A DNA stretch of 64,000 bases from contig JAJRRB010000001.1 in NCBI GenBank assembly GCA_024279915.1, positions 1 through 64,000 of the forward strand, read 5' to 3'. Positions within the stretch are counted from its first letter, which is position 1. Each line of letters begins with the position of its first letter. A program made the position numbers and the translations under genes. The notes beneath the pieces are model-generated. The model was not told the DNA's origin and made no database searches. It was given only the letters and a program-made list of their open reading frames with translations. Source of the DNA: Deltaproteobacteria bacterium. Lineage in GTDB: Bacteria > Desulfobacterota > Desulfuromonadia > Desulfuromonadales > BM103. Shown piece by piece: positions 1 to 8,638 of the stretch.

Positions 1-71
1 CGCCCCAGCTCATCGATCACGGTGCGGCGAATTTTCTGCAAGGTTCGGTTGTCGACGGCCATGTCGTTCAT
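1..71 (-). CDS. 5' end of an unidentified gene, runs off the window
   Basis: An open frame starts with ATG at 71 on the minus strand and stays open to base 1, giving about 23 residues that begin M-N-D-M-A-V-D-N-R. A good ribosome binding site (AAAGGA, five bases before the ATG) supports a real start. It lies about 290 bases downstream of the NtrC-type regulator on the same strand. Too little protein is visible to name a family. Confidence 0.5.
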   Translation of the reverse strand, partial: MNDMAVDNRTLQKIRRTVIDELG

Positions 72-362
72 CAGCGTCCTTTGCCCAGTCTGGTTAAAAT
101 CCGGCCCTTTGTTTGCAGAACCTTTGTGGTATGGAATTGCTTAATGCTATTTTCTCTAAAACGATGTTGTAGCAATCAACATGCCAGACCAATGAGTTTA
201 CATATACTGCTGTTTTTAATGGTTTTTTGGCACAAGCCTATAGAGGCAGAGAGAACCGAAGGGTATAACCCTGGTTATGGCAAAAGAGGTACGATTGGAC
301 AATAACTAGCGAGGAATGGGAAGTAAATGACGAAGAGGTTCTAGTTATAATTATAACCGAGG
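72..362. other. intergenic region with AT-rich palindromes
   Basis: No convincing gene. It contains ATAACC-ct-GGTTAT (269-282), a perfect 14-base palindrome GTTATAATTATAAC (344-357), and GGGTATA (259) mirrored by TATACCC (364) about 100 bases away. These could be regulator sites for the gene at 71, or part of a terminator for the regulator operon. No clear sigma54 -24/-12 element was found. Confidence 0.4.
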
Positions 363-1790
363 CTATACCCCTTTATCGTCAGTTTGGCGGCGTTGCTTAA
401 GACGTTTACTCAAAGCGGGCTGTGAGATCCCCAACAGACGGGCGGCCAAGGACTGATTATCCGCTGCACGGCCCAAGGCTGCGTCGACCAATAGTTCCGT
501 GGAAGCACTTATGGTCGGCAGTTCACACATTGCAATAAAAGGATTGTCCGCTACTGGCACCAGTTGCTCGCGAGATTCTCCGATTCGCTCAATAAAGGGA
601 GACATCGAAAGGACTCCACCACTGTGCCGACTGACTGCATCATGCACCATCATCTTTAACTCACGTAAATTGCCAGGGAAACTGTAGCTATTGAGAAGTG
701 CTGCCAATTCGCGCGGTGGGGTCGGAACTGGTTTGCCGAGTTCTTCCGCCGACGTTTCAAGAAAATATTCAAGCAGCAGAGGAAGATCCTCACGACGCTC
801 TCTTAATGGCGGAAGTCTAACCATGTGAGTATTCAGGCGATAATAAAGATCTTTGCGAAAGGCACCCTGCGTGACAGCCTCGTTCAGGTTTTTGTGGGTA
901 GCGCAGATTATCCGCGCACGCAATTGACTGGGGGTATCACTGCCAAGGCGGTAATATTCTCCTTCCTGCAACAGGCGTAGTAGCTTGACCTGACTTGCAA
1001 GGGATAGATCACCAATTTCATCGAGAAAGAGGGTACCTCCAGCGGCTTGTTCTATCAAACCGCTGCGCGATCTCTCCGCACCGGTAAAAGCGCCTTTTTG
1101 ATGGCCAAAGAGGGTATCAGTAAAAGCATTGTCATCAAGGCCAGCAACATTGACACTGACGAGCGAACCCTCATTGTTTTCAAGCTGGTGAATGCCATGA
1201 GCAATCTGTTCTTTACCAACACCGCTCTCACCCAGAATTAGAATGGGGTGACGAGAACCAGCGATTGACTCAAGGTAGGAAAAGACCGCTTGCATCTTTG
1301 GATTACGCGTCACAATCTTGTCAAAAATTTCAGGATGCTCAAGTTCACACTTCAACATGTGGCGACTGAGCTGTCGGTTTTCACGCTGCAGTTCAACCAT
1401 CCGTACTGCTCGATGCACCCCGCCAATGAGACGGTCCTCTTAGACAGTCTTGACAAAATAATCGAAGGCCCCCTTGCGCATACAACCCACGGCCACTTCT
1501 AGTTGATTTATCCCTGAGAGAATAATCACTGAGATCTCCGGGTATTCTCGATTGACCCTCTCCAGGAGTTCTTCCCCACCGATGTGCGGCATATTCAAGT
1601 CCAGCAACAACACGCCAACATCGTATTGCTCCAGTAAGCCCATAACATCGCTGCTTACACTCGTCTGCAGCAGGTTAGTAAAGCCTCCGGGGCCTTCAAG
1701 TGTCATTCCCAAACTGCGCAACCAAGAAGGCTCATCATCAACGATGAGGATCGAAAATTTTGGGTATTTATCAACGTTCACGCGTTTCAT
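363..1790 (-). pseudogene. NtrC-family sigma54 response regulator, interrupted by one in-frame TAA
   Basis: Receiver domain, AAA+ domain and Fis-type helix-turn-helix in one frame, split by TAA at 1440-1442. The receiver part (start ATG 1790, or GTG 1781, which sits nine bases after GGAGG) has the acidic pair V-D-D-E, phospho-acceptor L-L-D-L-N-M-P and the conserved Lys in F-V-K-T-V just before the stop. After the stop the frame continues E-D-R-L-I-G-G-V-H-R-A-V, the usual linker, then Walker A GESGVGKE, the sigma54-contact loop GAFTGA and a C-terminal helix-turn-helix. Downstream translation could restart at GTG 1418 but no good ribosome site precedes it. The start overlaps the end of the sensor kinase, so the pair forms one operon. 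What is seen is one stop and no frameshift; whether this is a pseudogene, a true split or a sequencing error cannot be told here. Confidence 0.85.
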
Positions 1791-3531
1791 CCTCCGTTGG
1801 CAGCAGTAAGCTGACGCAAGTCCCTTCACCCGGCACTGAATCAAATTTGAGTTGGCCACTATGCTCCATCACAATTCCCTCCGAGATCGAAAGACCTAGC
1901 CCCGTTCCACCTGTATCACGATTGGTCGTAAAGAAGGGGTCGGTCAGCTTCTGCAGATGCTCACTGACGATGCCACAACCTTGGTCCTTGACTTCAAGCA
2001 GCAAGTTTCCGTCCTCAGTCAGTGCCGTGCGTAATTCTATTGATTGCTCGCGATCAACAAGAGCCTGACAGGCATTCAGCAGCAGGTTAACCACAACCTG
2101 CTCAATCCGCTGAGAATTTCCTCGAAATTTCGGCAGACCACTAGCCAAATCTGCCTGAAAATGATTGGTAGCCTTCTTCAACGAAGTATCGACTAGACGT
2201 CGTGCGGTATCAGCGACCAGACTCAAGTCGACAGATTCGCTTAATTCGGCGTTACCTTGGCGGGTGAAGTCCTTCAGGTCCTCCACGATTCTCTTGATTC
2301 GCTCGGCACCCTGCTGCATTTCATCGAGCATCTGTGGAATTTCGTTGCTCATGCGCGAAAAGCTGAACCAGCCGAGCTTAAAATCTCCATTTTGCTGGAA
2401 GTGCTTCTGTAGTATTGGAGATACATCATTCCAGGCTTTTTTGAGAAGCGGCAGGTTCAGCAGAATCAAGCCATTGGGGTTGTTGATTTCGTGGGCAACC
2501 CCAGAGGTCAGAATTCCAAGAGAAGAGAGTTTATCCGCCTGGATCAGCTGCTGTTGGTGAACCTCCAATTCGTACAGGGCCTGCTCTTTCTTGATCACCT
2601 CCAACTCCAGAGCCTCGGTGCGTAACGCAACTTGACGCCCTAAGGTGCGCGACCAGAAGACTGTCATTGCCAGAACGAGGAGTAACGGCAATACAACTAT
2701 GGCACCAATCCTGACAATCTTCTCAGTCGAAATACCCGGCTGAGGCAGCACGCCAAGCCACTTATCGTAGATTTGACGAAAGCGACCTGACTTTTTCAGC
2801 AACATCAGCCCTTCGTTGAAACGGGCCAACAGCTCCGTATTGCCTTTCCTGACCGCGTAACCGTAATCTTGAGCCACCAGAGGCTTGGCAATAGGGACGA
2901 TATTGTTCAATCCGGTTTTCTGGACCAGATACTCTCCCGGCAGTTTAGCGACCAGAGCCGCGTCATACTGCTCTTCAGAAAGTTTCCTCAGAGCGTCTTC
3001 AAGTGTCTGTACCGGATGCAGTCTGGCATGCAAATCAGAGTGTTGCAGCATAAAATCATGCATAACCGCACCGCGCATGACTATCACATCCTTGCCCTTT
3101 AGATCATTTAAGGAGTCAATCGACGACCCTTTACGGATCCAGATTGATTGATGCACCTTAGCGTGTGGGATGGAATAATCAACCTCCTTAGTCCGTTCGC
3201 TGGTCCAGGCCATTCCCTGTAGAACATCAATCTCTCCCAAACTCAACCCTTGGCGCATACGCCCCCAGGGACCAAGCCTGATCTCTACATCCATCCCCAT
3301 GACATCGGCAACCGCGCGGGTTAATTCTACGTTGAAACCTGCAGACTGGCCGTCATCGTTGATAAACTCATAAGGGGGATAATTGTGGTCACCACCGACG
3401 ATAATCGGAGCATCGAAATCATCTGGTTCCTCAGCAGTGACCACGGAGACGGTCGCAAGCAAGAATAACAATACCAATAGCCACTGTGGGGTATGTTTGA
3501 CTAAGCTAAGTTGCAAAAGGACCTCTCGCAT
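1771..3531 (-). CDS. hybrid periplasmic-binding sensor histidine kinase
   Basis: About 586 residues. Signal/TM segment near residues 15-33, then a family 3 solute-binding (PBP-fold) domain to about residue 265, a TM helix near 275-295, a coiled linker, a dimerisation/phosphoacceptor domain with G-V-A-H-E-I-N-N-P-N-G, and an ATP-binding domain with D-Q-G-C-G-I and G-G-T-G-L-G-L-S. It probably senses a small polar ligand in the periplasm and phosphorylates the overlapping NtrC-type regulator. The ATG at 3531 has no clear ribosome site; TTG at 3516, five bases after GAGAGG, may be the true start. The cognate regulator is broken by a stop, so the pathway may be inactive or altered. Confidence 0.85.
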   Translation of the reverse strand: MREVLLQLSLVKHTPQWLLVLLFLLATVSVVTAEEPDDFDAPIIVGGDHNYPPYEFINDDGQSAGFNVELTRAVADVMGMDVEIRLGPWGRMRQGLSLGEIDVLQGMAWTSERTKEVDYSIPHAKVHQSIWIRKGSSIDSLNDLKGKDVIVMRGAVMHDFMLQHSDLHARLHPVQTLEDALRKLSEEQYDAALVAKLPGEYLVQKTGLNNIVPIAKPLVAQDYGYAVRKGNTELLARFNEGLMLLKKSGRFRQIYDKWLGVLPQPGISTEKIVRIGAIVVLPLLLVLAMTVFWSRTLGRQVALRTEALELEVIKKEQALYELEVHQQQLIQADKLSSLGILTSGVAHEINNPNGLILLNLPLLKKAWNDVSPILQKHFQQNGDFKLGWFSFSRMSNEIPQMLDEMQQGAERIKRIVEDLKDFTRQGNAELSESVDLSLVADTARRLVDTSLKKATNHFQADLASGLPKFRGNSQRIEQVVVNLLLNACQALVDREQSIELRTALTEDGNLLLEVKDQGCGIVSEHLQKLTDPFFTTNRDTGGTGLGLSISEGIVMEHSGQLKFDSVPGEGTCVSLLLPTEDETRER

Positions 3532-4043
3532 TTAGAGCTGGCTTGCGAGCCTGAGACTATACATAACAAAGACACCGGCCACTTAAAAAACCAATAATAT
3601 CTCGAAGCTACATCTTTCCAATGAGACGGTCAAGCGTTGGACCTAAACAATGAGCCAAAGGTCAATCGTCAGGATCTTTACGCCCGCCGCTGACAATAAT
3701 CAAGGACCTTCTGCGAATCCTGGTACTTGAGAAAACTATGGTATTGGCTGCTCTTTATTTTCTATGAACCGATATGCCCAAAAACCCTTCAATTCTTCTC
3801 CTGCGCTTGAGACAGAAACAGCGGCCCTCAGAAGGTTACCGTTTCATCAGCAGCCCTTGATGTAGCCCGACCACACAAAGTACGCTACCAGCCAGTTTAT
3901 TGATTGTCCGACAGGCTGCTAGAAGTGTCTATATCGTTTTTAGCAGAGGACTCATACTTTATTGGCCCTCTGCGAGGGACAACATCCGGCGATTTTCACA
4001 TTTTAAAGATTGAAAGTCGGACAAACGGCTAGCCGGTTTTTTG
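3532..4043. other. intergenic region with dispersed repeat copy
   Basis: About 500 bases without a convincing gene between divergently transcribed operons. It holds one copy of a repeat also present near 44.8 kb (separate entry). A 10-base palindrome CGGCTAGCCG followed by six T (4026-4042) lies just upstream of the GntR promoter. Confidence 0.5.
3892..3922 (+). repeat. dispersed intergenic repeat, copy 1
   Basis: The segment CCAGTTTATTGATTGTCCGA plus the following CAGGCTGCTAG is nearly identical, in reverse orientation, to the left end of the element at 44791-44963, and its right part matches that element's right end. It looks like an end fragment of a REP/MITE-type family. Confidence 0.7.
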
Positions 4044-4079
4044 TTGACTTTTATTTTTAACCCCACATAATGTCGACAT
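4044..4079 (+). promoter_or_regulatory. promoter and candidate operator of the GntR operon
   Basis: TTGACT (4044-4049), 16-base spacer, CATAAT (4066-4071). A perfect palindrome ATGTCGACAT (4070-4079) overlaps the -10 end and probable transcription start, followed by a partial repeat TTCGACAGTTGACA. The position fits autoregulation by the GntR protein that starts at 4116; binding is an inference. Confidence 0.6.
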
Positions 4080-4115
4080 TCGACAGTTGACATTTACTCT
4101 GGGCAGGGAAACATT

Positions 4116-4760
4116 ATGGCAATAGAACGTTCCACCTACAAAGATCACGTCATAAAACACATTTACAACGGACTGCAGGAAAACCGATTCAGGGCTGGCG
4201 AAAAGATTCTCGAAAGTCATCTGGCCAAAGATCTTGGCATCAGCCGTGCCCCAATTCGTGAGGCCATGGCCGATATGGTCAGTGCCGGTCTGTTAGAATA
4301 TCGGCCTCAGGTTGGCAATTTTGTCGCTGCCCTTTCGGCAAAAGAGATTATCGACAGCTATGTTGCCCGCGGTGTACTTGAAGGTTTTGCTATTTCCCAA
4401 GGAATCAACAACTTTTCAAATAAAGATCTTCTCCGGCTTGAAGAGATGGCACACCAGATGGAACAATTCGCGCGACAGGACCAACGCAAAGCGCTTATCG
4501 ATATTGGCCAGGAGTTCCACGAAGAGCTGTTCCGTCACTGTACTAATTCTCAGGTCGTTCTCTTTACCAAACAGCTCAGCCTCAAATTGCACCTCCTCTT
4601 CTACAAACACTGGGCTAATGTTTATACACCCGAAGAGATTCGTGACAGACATCTGGAAATCATCGCAATGATCCGCAAAAAAGACCCTGTTAAACTCGAA
4701 CAGCTGATTCGCCAGCATTACATCGACACCGGCCATAAGATTGTTGAACAAGAAAACTAA
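4116..4760 (+). CDS. GntR-family (FCD-type) transcriptional regulator
   Basis: 214 residues: an N-terminal winged helix-turn-helix (about 10-75, with L-G-I-S-R-A-P-I-R-E-A, the GntR recognition helix) and a helical C-terminal ligand-binding domain of the FadR/FCD type (about 85-205, with conserved H-E-x-L-F-R-H and H-x-x-I metal-ligand-type histidines). ATG at 4116 follows AGGGAA. It is 24 bases upstream of the aminomutase and likely controls it in response to an organic acid or amino acid. Ligand unknown. Confidence 0.85.
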   Translation: MAIERSTYKDHVIKHIYNGLQENRFRAGEKILESHLAKDLGISRAPIREAMADMVSAGLLEYRPQVGNFVAALSAKEIIDSYVARGVLEGFAISQGINNFSNKDLLRLEEMAHQMEQFARQDQRKALIDIGQEFHEELFRHCTNSQVVLFTKQLSLKLHLLFYKHWANVYTPEEIRDRHLEIIAMIRKKDPVKLEQLIRQHYIDTGHKIVEQEN

Positions 4761-4784
4761 ACAACGATAAAAGTGAGGACACAC

Positions 4785-5861
4785 ATGAAAACAGAGTGGC
4801 AGCAACAGATGCGAGACTACGTGGATACGATTGAGAAACTTGAAACATACATCAATCTATCTGACTCGGAACGCAAGGCCCTGGAAACACTTCAGACCAC
4901 TTGGGGAACAACGCCTTATTTTGCTTCGCTGATGGATCGCGACGACCCGAACTGTCCAATCCGCAAACAAGTCATCCCCTCGATGCATGAGACGGAAAAC
5001 CGCTTCGGCATGAAGGACTACCTGATCTGGAAAGAGAATCGGGCGACCGATGAGATCCGGCCGGACTGTATCGCGCGGCAGTACAAAGACCGCGTTGCGT
5101 TCACAGTCACTCAAGTTTGCGGAATCTACTGCCGACACTGCTTTCGCAAGGAGTTGGTGGTCGATAAGGATCTGAAACTGAGTTTCGATGTTGATGAAGG
5201 GCTGAAGTGGATTGCCGAACACCCGGAAGTTCGTGACATTTTGATTACCGGCGGTGACCCCTTTCTCCTCAGCGACGAACAACTGGATTATCTGGTCAGC
5301 AAGCTACGTGAAATTCCACATATCCAAATGATCCGTTTCGGATCACGGCTACCCGTCGTATTGCCGCAAAGAATCACTCCGGGGCTTCTCAAGGTTCTCG
5401 GTGGCTACCACCGGGTACCAATCTGGCTTAACACCCAGGTTAATCATCCGAAAGAAATCACGGAGCAAACCGCCAAAGCGGTTTACGACCTGCTCAGCAG
5501 TGGAGTCAATGTCGGCAACCAGGCGGTTCTGCTGAAAGGCATCAATGATGATGTCGAAACCTTCCGTGAACTCCATCTAAAACTGTTGCGCGTGCGCATT
5601 CGCCCGTACTACGTCTTCTACTGCGAACCAGCGCCTGGTATGGATCATTTCCGCCCCCGCGTCGAAAAGGGCGCCGAGCTGATCCGAGATGCCCTGCGAG
5701 GTCACACCACCGGGCTCGCTCAACCGATGTACGTGATTGCTACCAACATTGGCAAAATCCCCCTGATGCCGGATTACTATATCCAGGACTCAACAGACAC
5801 CGAATACACCTTGCGTAACCACTTGGGGCAGGAAACTACAATTCCAAACGTTCCGGAATAG
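4785..5861 (+). CDS. KamA-family radical SAM 2,3-aminomutase
   Basis: 358 residues; ATG 4785 follows GAGGA by six bases, so the upstream GTG at 4773 is not needed. The radical-SAM cluster motif is C-G-I-Y-C-R-H-C-F-R-K (CxxxCxxC), followed by the KamA-type segment D-I-L-I-T-G-G-D-P and a PLP-binding lysine in the C-terminal third. Family members move an amino group from the alpha to the beta carbon of lysine or glutamate. The two Asp residues that anchor the lysine side chain in clostridial lysine 2,3-aminomutase (from memory Asp293 and Asp330) appear here as Glu in Y-C-E-P-A-P-G and as A-T-N in V-I-A-T-N-I-G, so substrate is uncertain. No AblB acetyltransferase follows; a glutamine-synthetase-like gene does. 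Confidence 0.8.
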   Translation: MKTEWQQQMRDYVDTIEKLETYINLSDSERKALETLQTTWGTTPYFASLMDRDDPNCPIRKQVIPSMHETENRFGMKDYLIWKENRATDEIRPDCIARQYKDRVAFTVTQVCGIYCRHCFRKELVVDKDLKLSFDVDEGLKWIAEHPEVRDILITGGDPFLLSDEQLDYLVSKLREIPHIQMIRFGSRLPVVLPQRITPGLLKVLGGYHRVPIWLNTQVNHPKEITEQTAKAVYDLLSSGVNVGNQAVLLKGINDDVETFRELHLKLLRVRIRPYYVFYCEPAPGMDHFRPRVEKGAELIRDALRGHTTGLAQPMYVIATNIGKIPLMPDYYIQDSTDTEYTLRNHLGQETTIPNVPE

Positions 5862-5874
5862 TTGCTCGTTCATT

Positions 5875-5909
5875 TATGCCCCCTGGCAAAGTCGGGGGCA
5901 TAATTTTAT
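5875..5909 (+). terminator. terminator between aminomutase and glutamine synthetase genes
   Basis: Perfect 9-bp stem TATGCCCCC / GGGGGCATA (5875-5883, 5894-5902) with a 10-base loop, followed by ATTTTATT. It probably ends or attenuates the aminomutase transcript, so the next gene may have its own promoter. Confidence 0.75.
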
Positions 5910-5952
5910 TAAAACTTTTAACATAACGGTAATCAGGACAAAGGAGATGACC

Positions 5953-7299
5953 ATGTCAGAGCTTGCCTTGGAGCAGGACCGACGAACATCAGACAGTAAT
6001 GTGAGTATCACTGAGCAACTGAAGGGCATTGAATCGGTGAAAATATTTTTTACCGACCTCAATGGTCGCCTGAAAAACCTGGATGTCAATCCAGCTCTTA
6101 TTTTAGATATCATCAAGCATGGCGTCGGCATCGACGGCAGCTCAATCCCCGGGTTGGCGACTGTTGACAATTCCGATCGAATCATGTTCCCGGTCCTGGA
6201 AAGCCTGAGAATCCTGGAGTTCCCAAAACGTCGGGTGGCCTTTTTTGTCGGCAAACTCTACGCGCAATCGGGCGAACGTTCCGATTGCGACCCGAGAGCT
6301 GTGCTCGAAACGGTTCTGGAGAGAGCTGAAAAAGAGTTCGGTGTTCGTTTCCTTGTCGGTCCTGAGCATGAATTCTTTCTGCTTAAGGGCGATGAATTCA
6401 ACGACGACATTCACACGGACCGGGACGGTTATTTCGGCAGTTCCCCAGGCAACGAAGGCGAACTGGTCCGGCAAAGAATAGTTGATCTACTGGGGAAATG
6501 CGGTATCAATTACGAGAAAACCCACCACGAGGTCACACCTTCGCAACATGAAATCAACCTGGAGCCTGGCAACCCTCTCGAAGTGGCCGACCGCACCCTG
6601 CTCTTCACTCATGTCACCAAAGAAATTGCGGCAGAGTTCGGCATGCATGCGACCTTCATGTCCAAACCTTTCGACAACATGAATCGCAATGCCTTTCACA
6701 TCCACACCTCGATGACGGATCTGGATGGCAACAATCTCTTTTACGATAGCAATGCGGAACATCACCTCAGCACAAAGATGCGTCATTTTATCGGCGGTAT
6801 CCTCAAGTATGCCCGCGAATCATCAATCATCATGGCCTCCACACTGAACTCCTACAAGGCCTACATCATGGATCGCGAGGCACCGATCATCCGTGGCTGG
6901 GGCCTGAAAAACCGTAGCTCGATGGTACGGATTCCTCACGCCATCAACCCCAAGGGAACCCGACTTGAGTTACGCTGCCCCGATGCTACGGGCAACGTCT
7001 ATCTGCAACTGGCTACCTTGATCGCAATGGGCTTGAAAGGCCTTGAAGAGGAGCTTGATTGCGGCAGCCCCGACTCTGGCAGCACATATCAGAAAACCAG
7101 CCACAAACGGATCTATGACAAACGCTTCATCCCCAAAGATATTTTCGAAGCTCTCATGGAAGCCGAGAAAAGTGACTTCCTCAAAGAGCTGCTGGGAGCC
7201 CCGATTTTCAATAACTACCTCAGTCTCAAAACGGCCGACTGGGAAGAGCACCGCACTCATGTTACGCCACTGGAACATCGCAAATACCTTTCTATATAA
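5953..7299 (+). CDS. glnA: glutamine synthetase family protein (type I)
   Basis: 448 residues; ATG 5953 is six bases after AAGGAG, which favours it over ATG 5947. N-terminal beta-Grasp domain (K-I-F-F-T-D-L-N-G-R), then the catalytic domain with V-G-P-E-H-E-F-F and E-V-T-P-S-Q-H-E-I-N metal ligands, H-I-H-T-S-M, and substrate/phosphate arginines in R-I-P-H-A and R-L-E-L-R-C-P-D. All motifs look intact, so it should ligate ammonia to a glutamate-like acid. It is shorter than classic proteobacterial enzymes (about 470) and resembles the alpha-type. Its place after a GntR/aminomutase pair raises the possibility that it makes beta-glutamine or another beta-amino acid amide; ordinary glutamine synthesis is the default. 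Confidence 0.8.
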   Translation: MSELALEQDRRTSDSNVSITEQLKGIESVKIFFTDLNGRLKNLDVNPALILDIIKHGVGIDGSSIPGLATVDNSDRIMFPVLESLRILEFPKRRVAFFVGKLYAQSGERSDCDPRAVLETVLERAEKEFGVRFLVGPEHEFFLLKGDEFNDDIHTDRDGYFGSSPGNEGELVRQRIVDLLGKCGINYEKTHHEVTPSQHEINLEPGNPLEVADRTLLFTHVTKEIAAEFGMHATFMSKPFDNMNRNAFHIHTSMTDLDGNNLFYDSNAEHHLSTKMRHFIGGILKYARESSIIMASTLNSYKAYIMDREAPIIRGWGLKNRSSMVRIPHAINPKGTRLELRCPDATGNVYLQLATLIAMGLKGLEEELDCGSPDSGSTYQKTSHKRIYDKRFIPKDIFEALMEAEKSDFLKELLGAPIFNNYLSLKTADWEEHRTHVTPLEHRKYLSI

Positions 7300-7320
7300 G
7301 CGAAAATAGCTATAGCGCAT

Positions 7321-7356
7321 AAACAGACCCCGCATCTTCTGATGCGGGGTCTGTTT
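7321..7356. terminator. bidirectional terminator
   Basis: Perfect 16-bp stem AAACAGACCCCGCATC / GATGCGGGGTCTGTTT with loop TTCT. It sits between the convergent glutamine synthetase and UspA genes and can serve both. Confidence 0.9.
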
Positions 7357-7411
7357 GTAGTTTCAACACTTCATGTAATATCAACACGCCTGTTAACAGT
7401 AGAGGCTTCTT

Positions 7412-7900
7412 TCAATCCCCCAAAGGAACAACCAAGACTGGCCTTAAAGTCTTGCGCAACACCTTTTCGGCAACACTGCCAAGGAAAGCATAACGCAGCG
7501 CCCCCTTGCCGTGTGTCCCCATAACGATCAACTCCGCAGAGAGGCGGTCTGCTTCCGTAAGAACACCGGCCACGGGATTGCCATAACCAACAGTGATTGA
7601 GGCCACTCTAGCCAGTTCCTCCGGATAATCAGCCAATTCTTCAGCCGCAAAGCGGTCAAGCTTTACACGAATTTGCTCACGCAGCTCCTTCTCGTGATCA
7701 AACTCGATGCCGGCAAGTTTCTCTTCGCCAATAACGCTCGACACGTAACTGATGACGGATGCATCCATTTCCTGCATCATATGCAAAATATGAATTTGCG
7801 CATCGTACGCTTTAGCCAGAGAAATCGCATGGCGAAATGCGTGTGCAGCATTTTCAGTCAAATCGGTTGCATAAAGGATGGTGCTGTATGTTGGAATCAT
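7412..7900 (-). CDS. universal stress protein, UspA family
   Basis: 162 residues, single Usp domain. N-terminal I-L-Y-A-T-D-L-T, and C-terminal nucleotide-binding motif G-T-H-G-K-G-A-L-R-Y-A-F-L-G-S (G-2x-G-9x-G-S), so it is an ATP-binding type. A central insertion (about residues 50-85) is highly charged. It stands alone and convergent to the glutamine synthetase gene. Role in stress survival is known for the family only. Confidence 0.9.
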   Translation of the reverse strand: MIPTYSTILYATDLTENAAHAFRHAISLAKAYDAQIHILHMMQEMDASVISYVSSVIGEEKLAGIEFDHEKELREQIRVKLDRFAAEELADYPEELARVASITVGYGNPVAGVLTEADRLSAELIVMGTHGKGALRYAFLGSVAEKVLRKTLRPVLVVPLGD

Positions 7901-8194
7901 AAGTACACCTCAGCTCTGGGTTGCGGGGGTGGCTGATCCACCCGTACGTAGTTAAGTAACTGTCGCCACATGTCGCTTGGCTGAAAAGCTTCAAATAACC
8001 AACGTAATTAGGTAGATAGAAACAAACAGCTGTCAGTATAACAGCGTTTATCAGAGTGGCAACAAAGAACAAACTGGGTTGTTTACAGTTGGATCGCCGA
8101 ACCAAGACTTTTCGGTAGGACAAACTCTTGGCATGGTCATTGAAACATCCTCTTTACAATGAGGGGGGCTATCGAGATAGGGAGGACAGCTAAG

Positions 8195-8377
8195 ATGCTG
8201 AAATTACTGAGACCTTTATGGCCGGGGAAATGTGACAAGTGCACACGCCACACGCTTGTGAGGGCACGTTACATGTACGAGACACAAAAATCGCTACAAG
8301 TATGTGTCAGCTGTGTGCCAGCCGATGGTGATGATATGACTCACGAAAGCAGCAAGCTGGTTATGGCCGGATATTAG
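8195..8377 (+). CDS. small zinc-ribbon protein
   Basis: 60 residues from ATG 8195, preceded by GGGAGG about ten bases upstream. Two knuckles, K-C-D-K-C and V-C-V-S-C, 24 residues apart, suggest one bound zinc. No family recognised. It is divergent from the UspA gene. Confidence 0.55.
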   Translation: MLKLLRPLWPGKCDKCTRHTLVRARYMYETQKSLQVCVSCVPADGDDMTHESSKLVMAGY

Positions 8378-8443
8378 TTCAACAGGTCAGGCTACCGTTG
8401 AGAATCACTCGTTGATTAGGCGGTCGGCCTGCTGCGAGGCTCC

Positions 8444-8602
8444 ATGTTTGAAGCAATTATACTACTTGTTTTACTTGGCCTGGTTCTTTGGTTCATACTG
8501 GCAGAAGAACAGGCAACCTCGGCGCAGAGGACCTACTTTATTGACCTATCGGCGGAGCTGAAACCGTCGGCCCAAAAAGCATGTAAAAGACGCCATTCAT
8601 AA
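8444..8602 (+). CDS. small single-pass membrane protein
   Basis: 52 residues from ATG 8444 (GAGG five bases upstream). Residues 3-20 form one very hydrophobic helix, followed by a polar, basic tail ending C-K-R-R-H-S. No family recognised. It lies between the zinc-ribbon gene and the convergent LOG-family gene. Confidence 0.45.
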   Translation: MFEAIILLVLLGLVLWFILAEEQATSAQRTYFIDLSAELKPSAQKACKRRHS

Positions 8603-8638
8603 CAACCAACTTTCTTGTCTGCTTTACTCCTGTAATCT

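Noticed and set aside
81-305. 74-codon plus-strand frame at the left edge
   Set aside because: No ribosome site and composition unlike neighbours; it covers the intergenic palindromes.
4026-4043. Terminator upstream of the GntR gene
   Set aside because: The CGGCTAGCCG palindrome has no room for a loop and its T run overlaps the promoter -35.
7854-8123. 89-codon minus-strand frame overlapping the UspA start
   Set aside because: Overlaps the real gene in another frame, and its hydrophobic stretch comes from non-coding AT-rich sequence.
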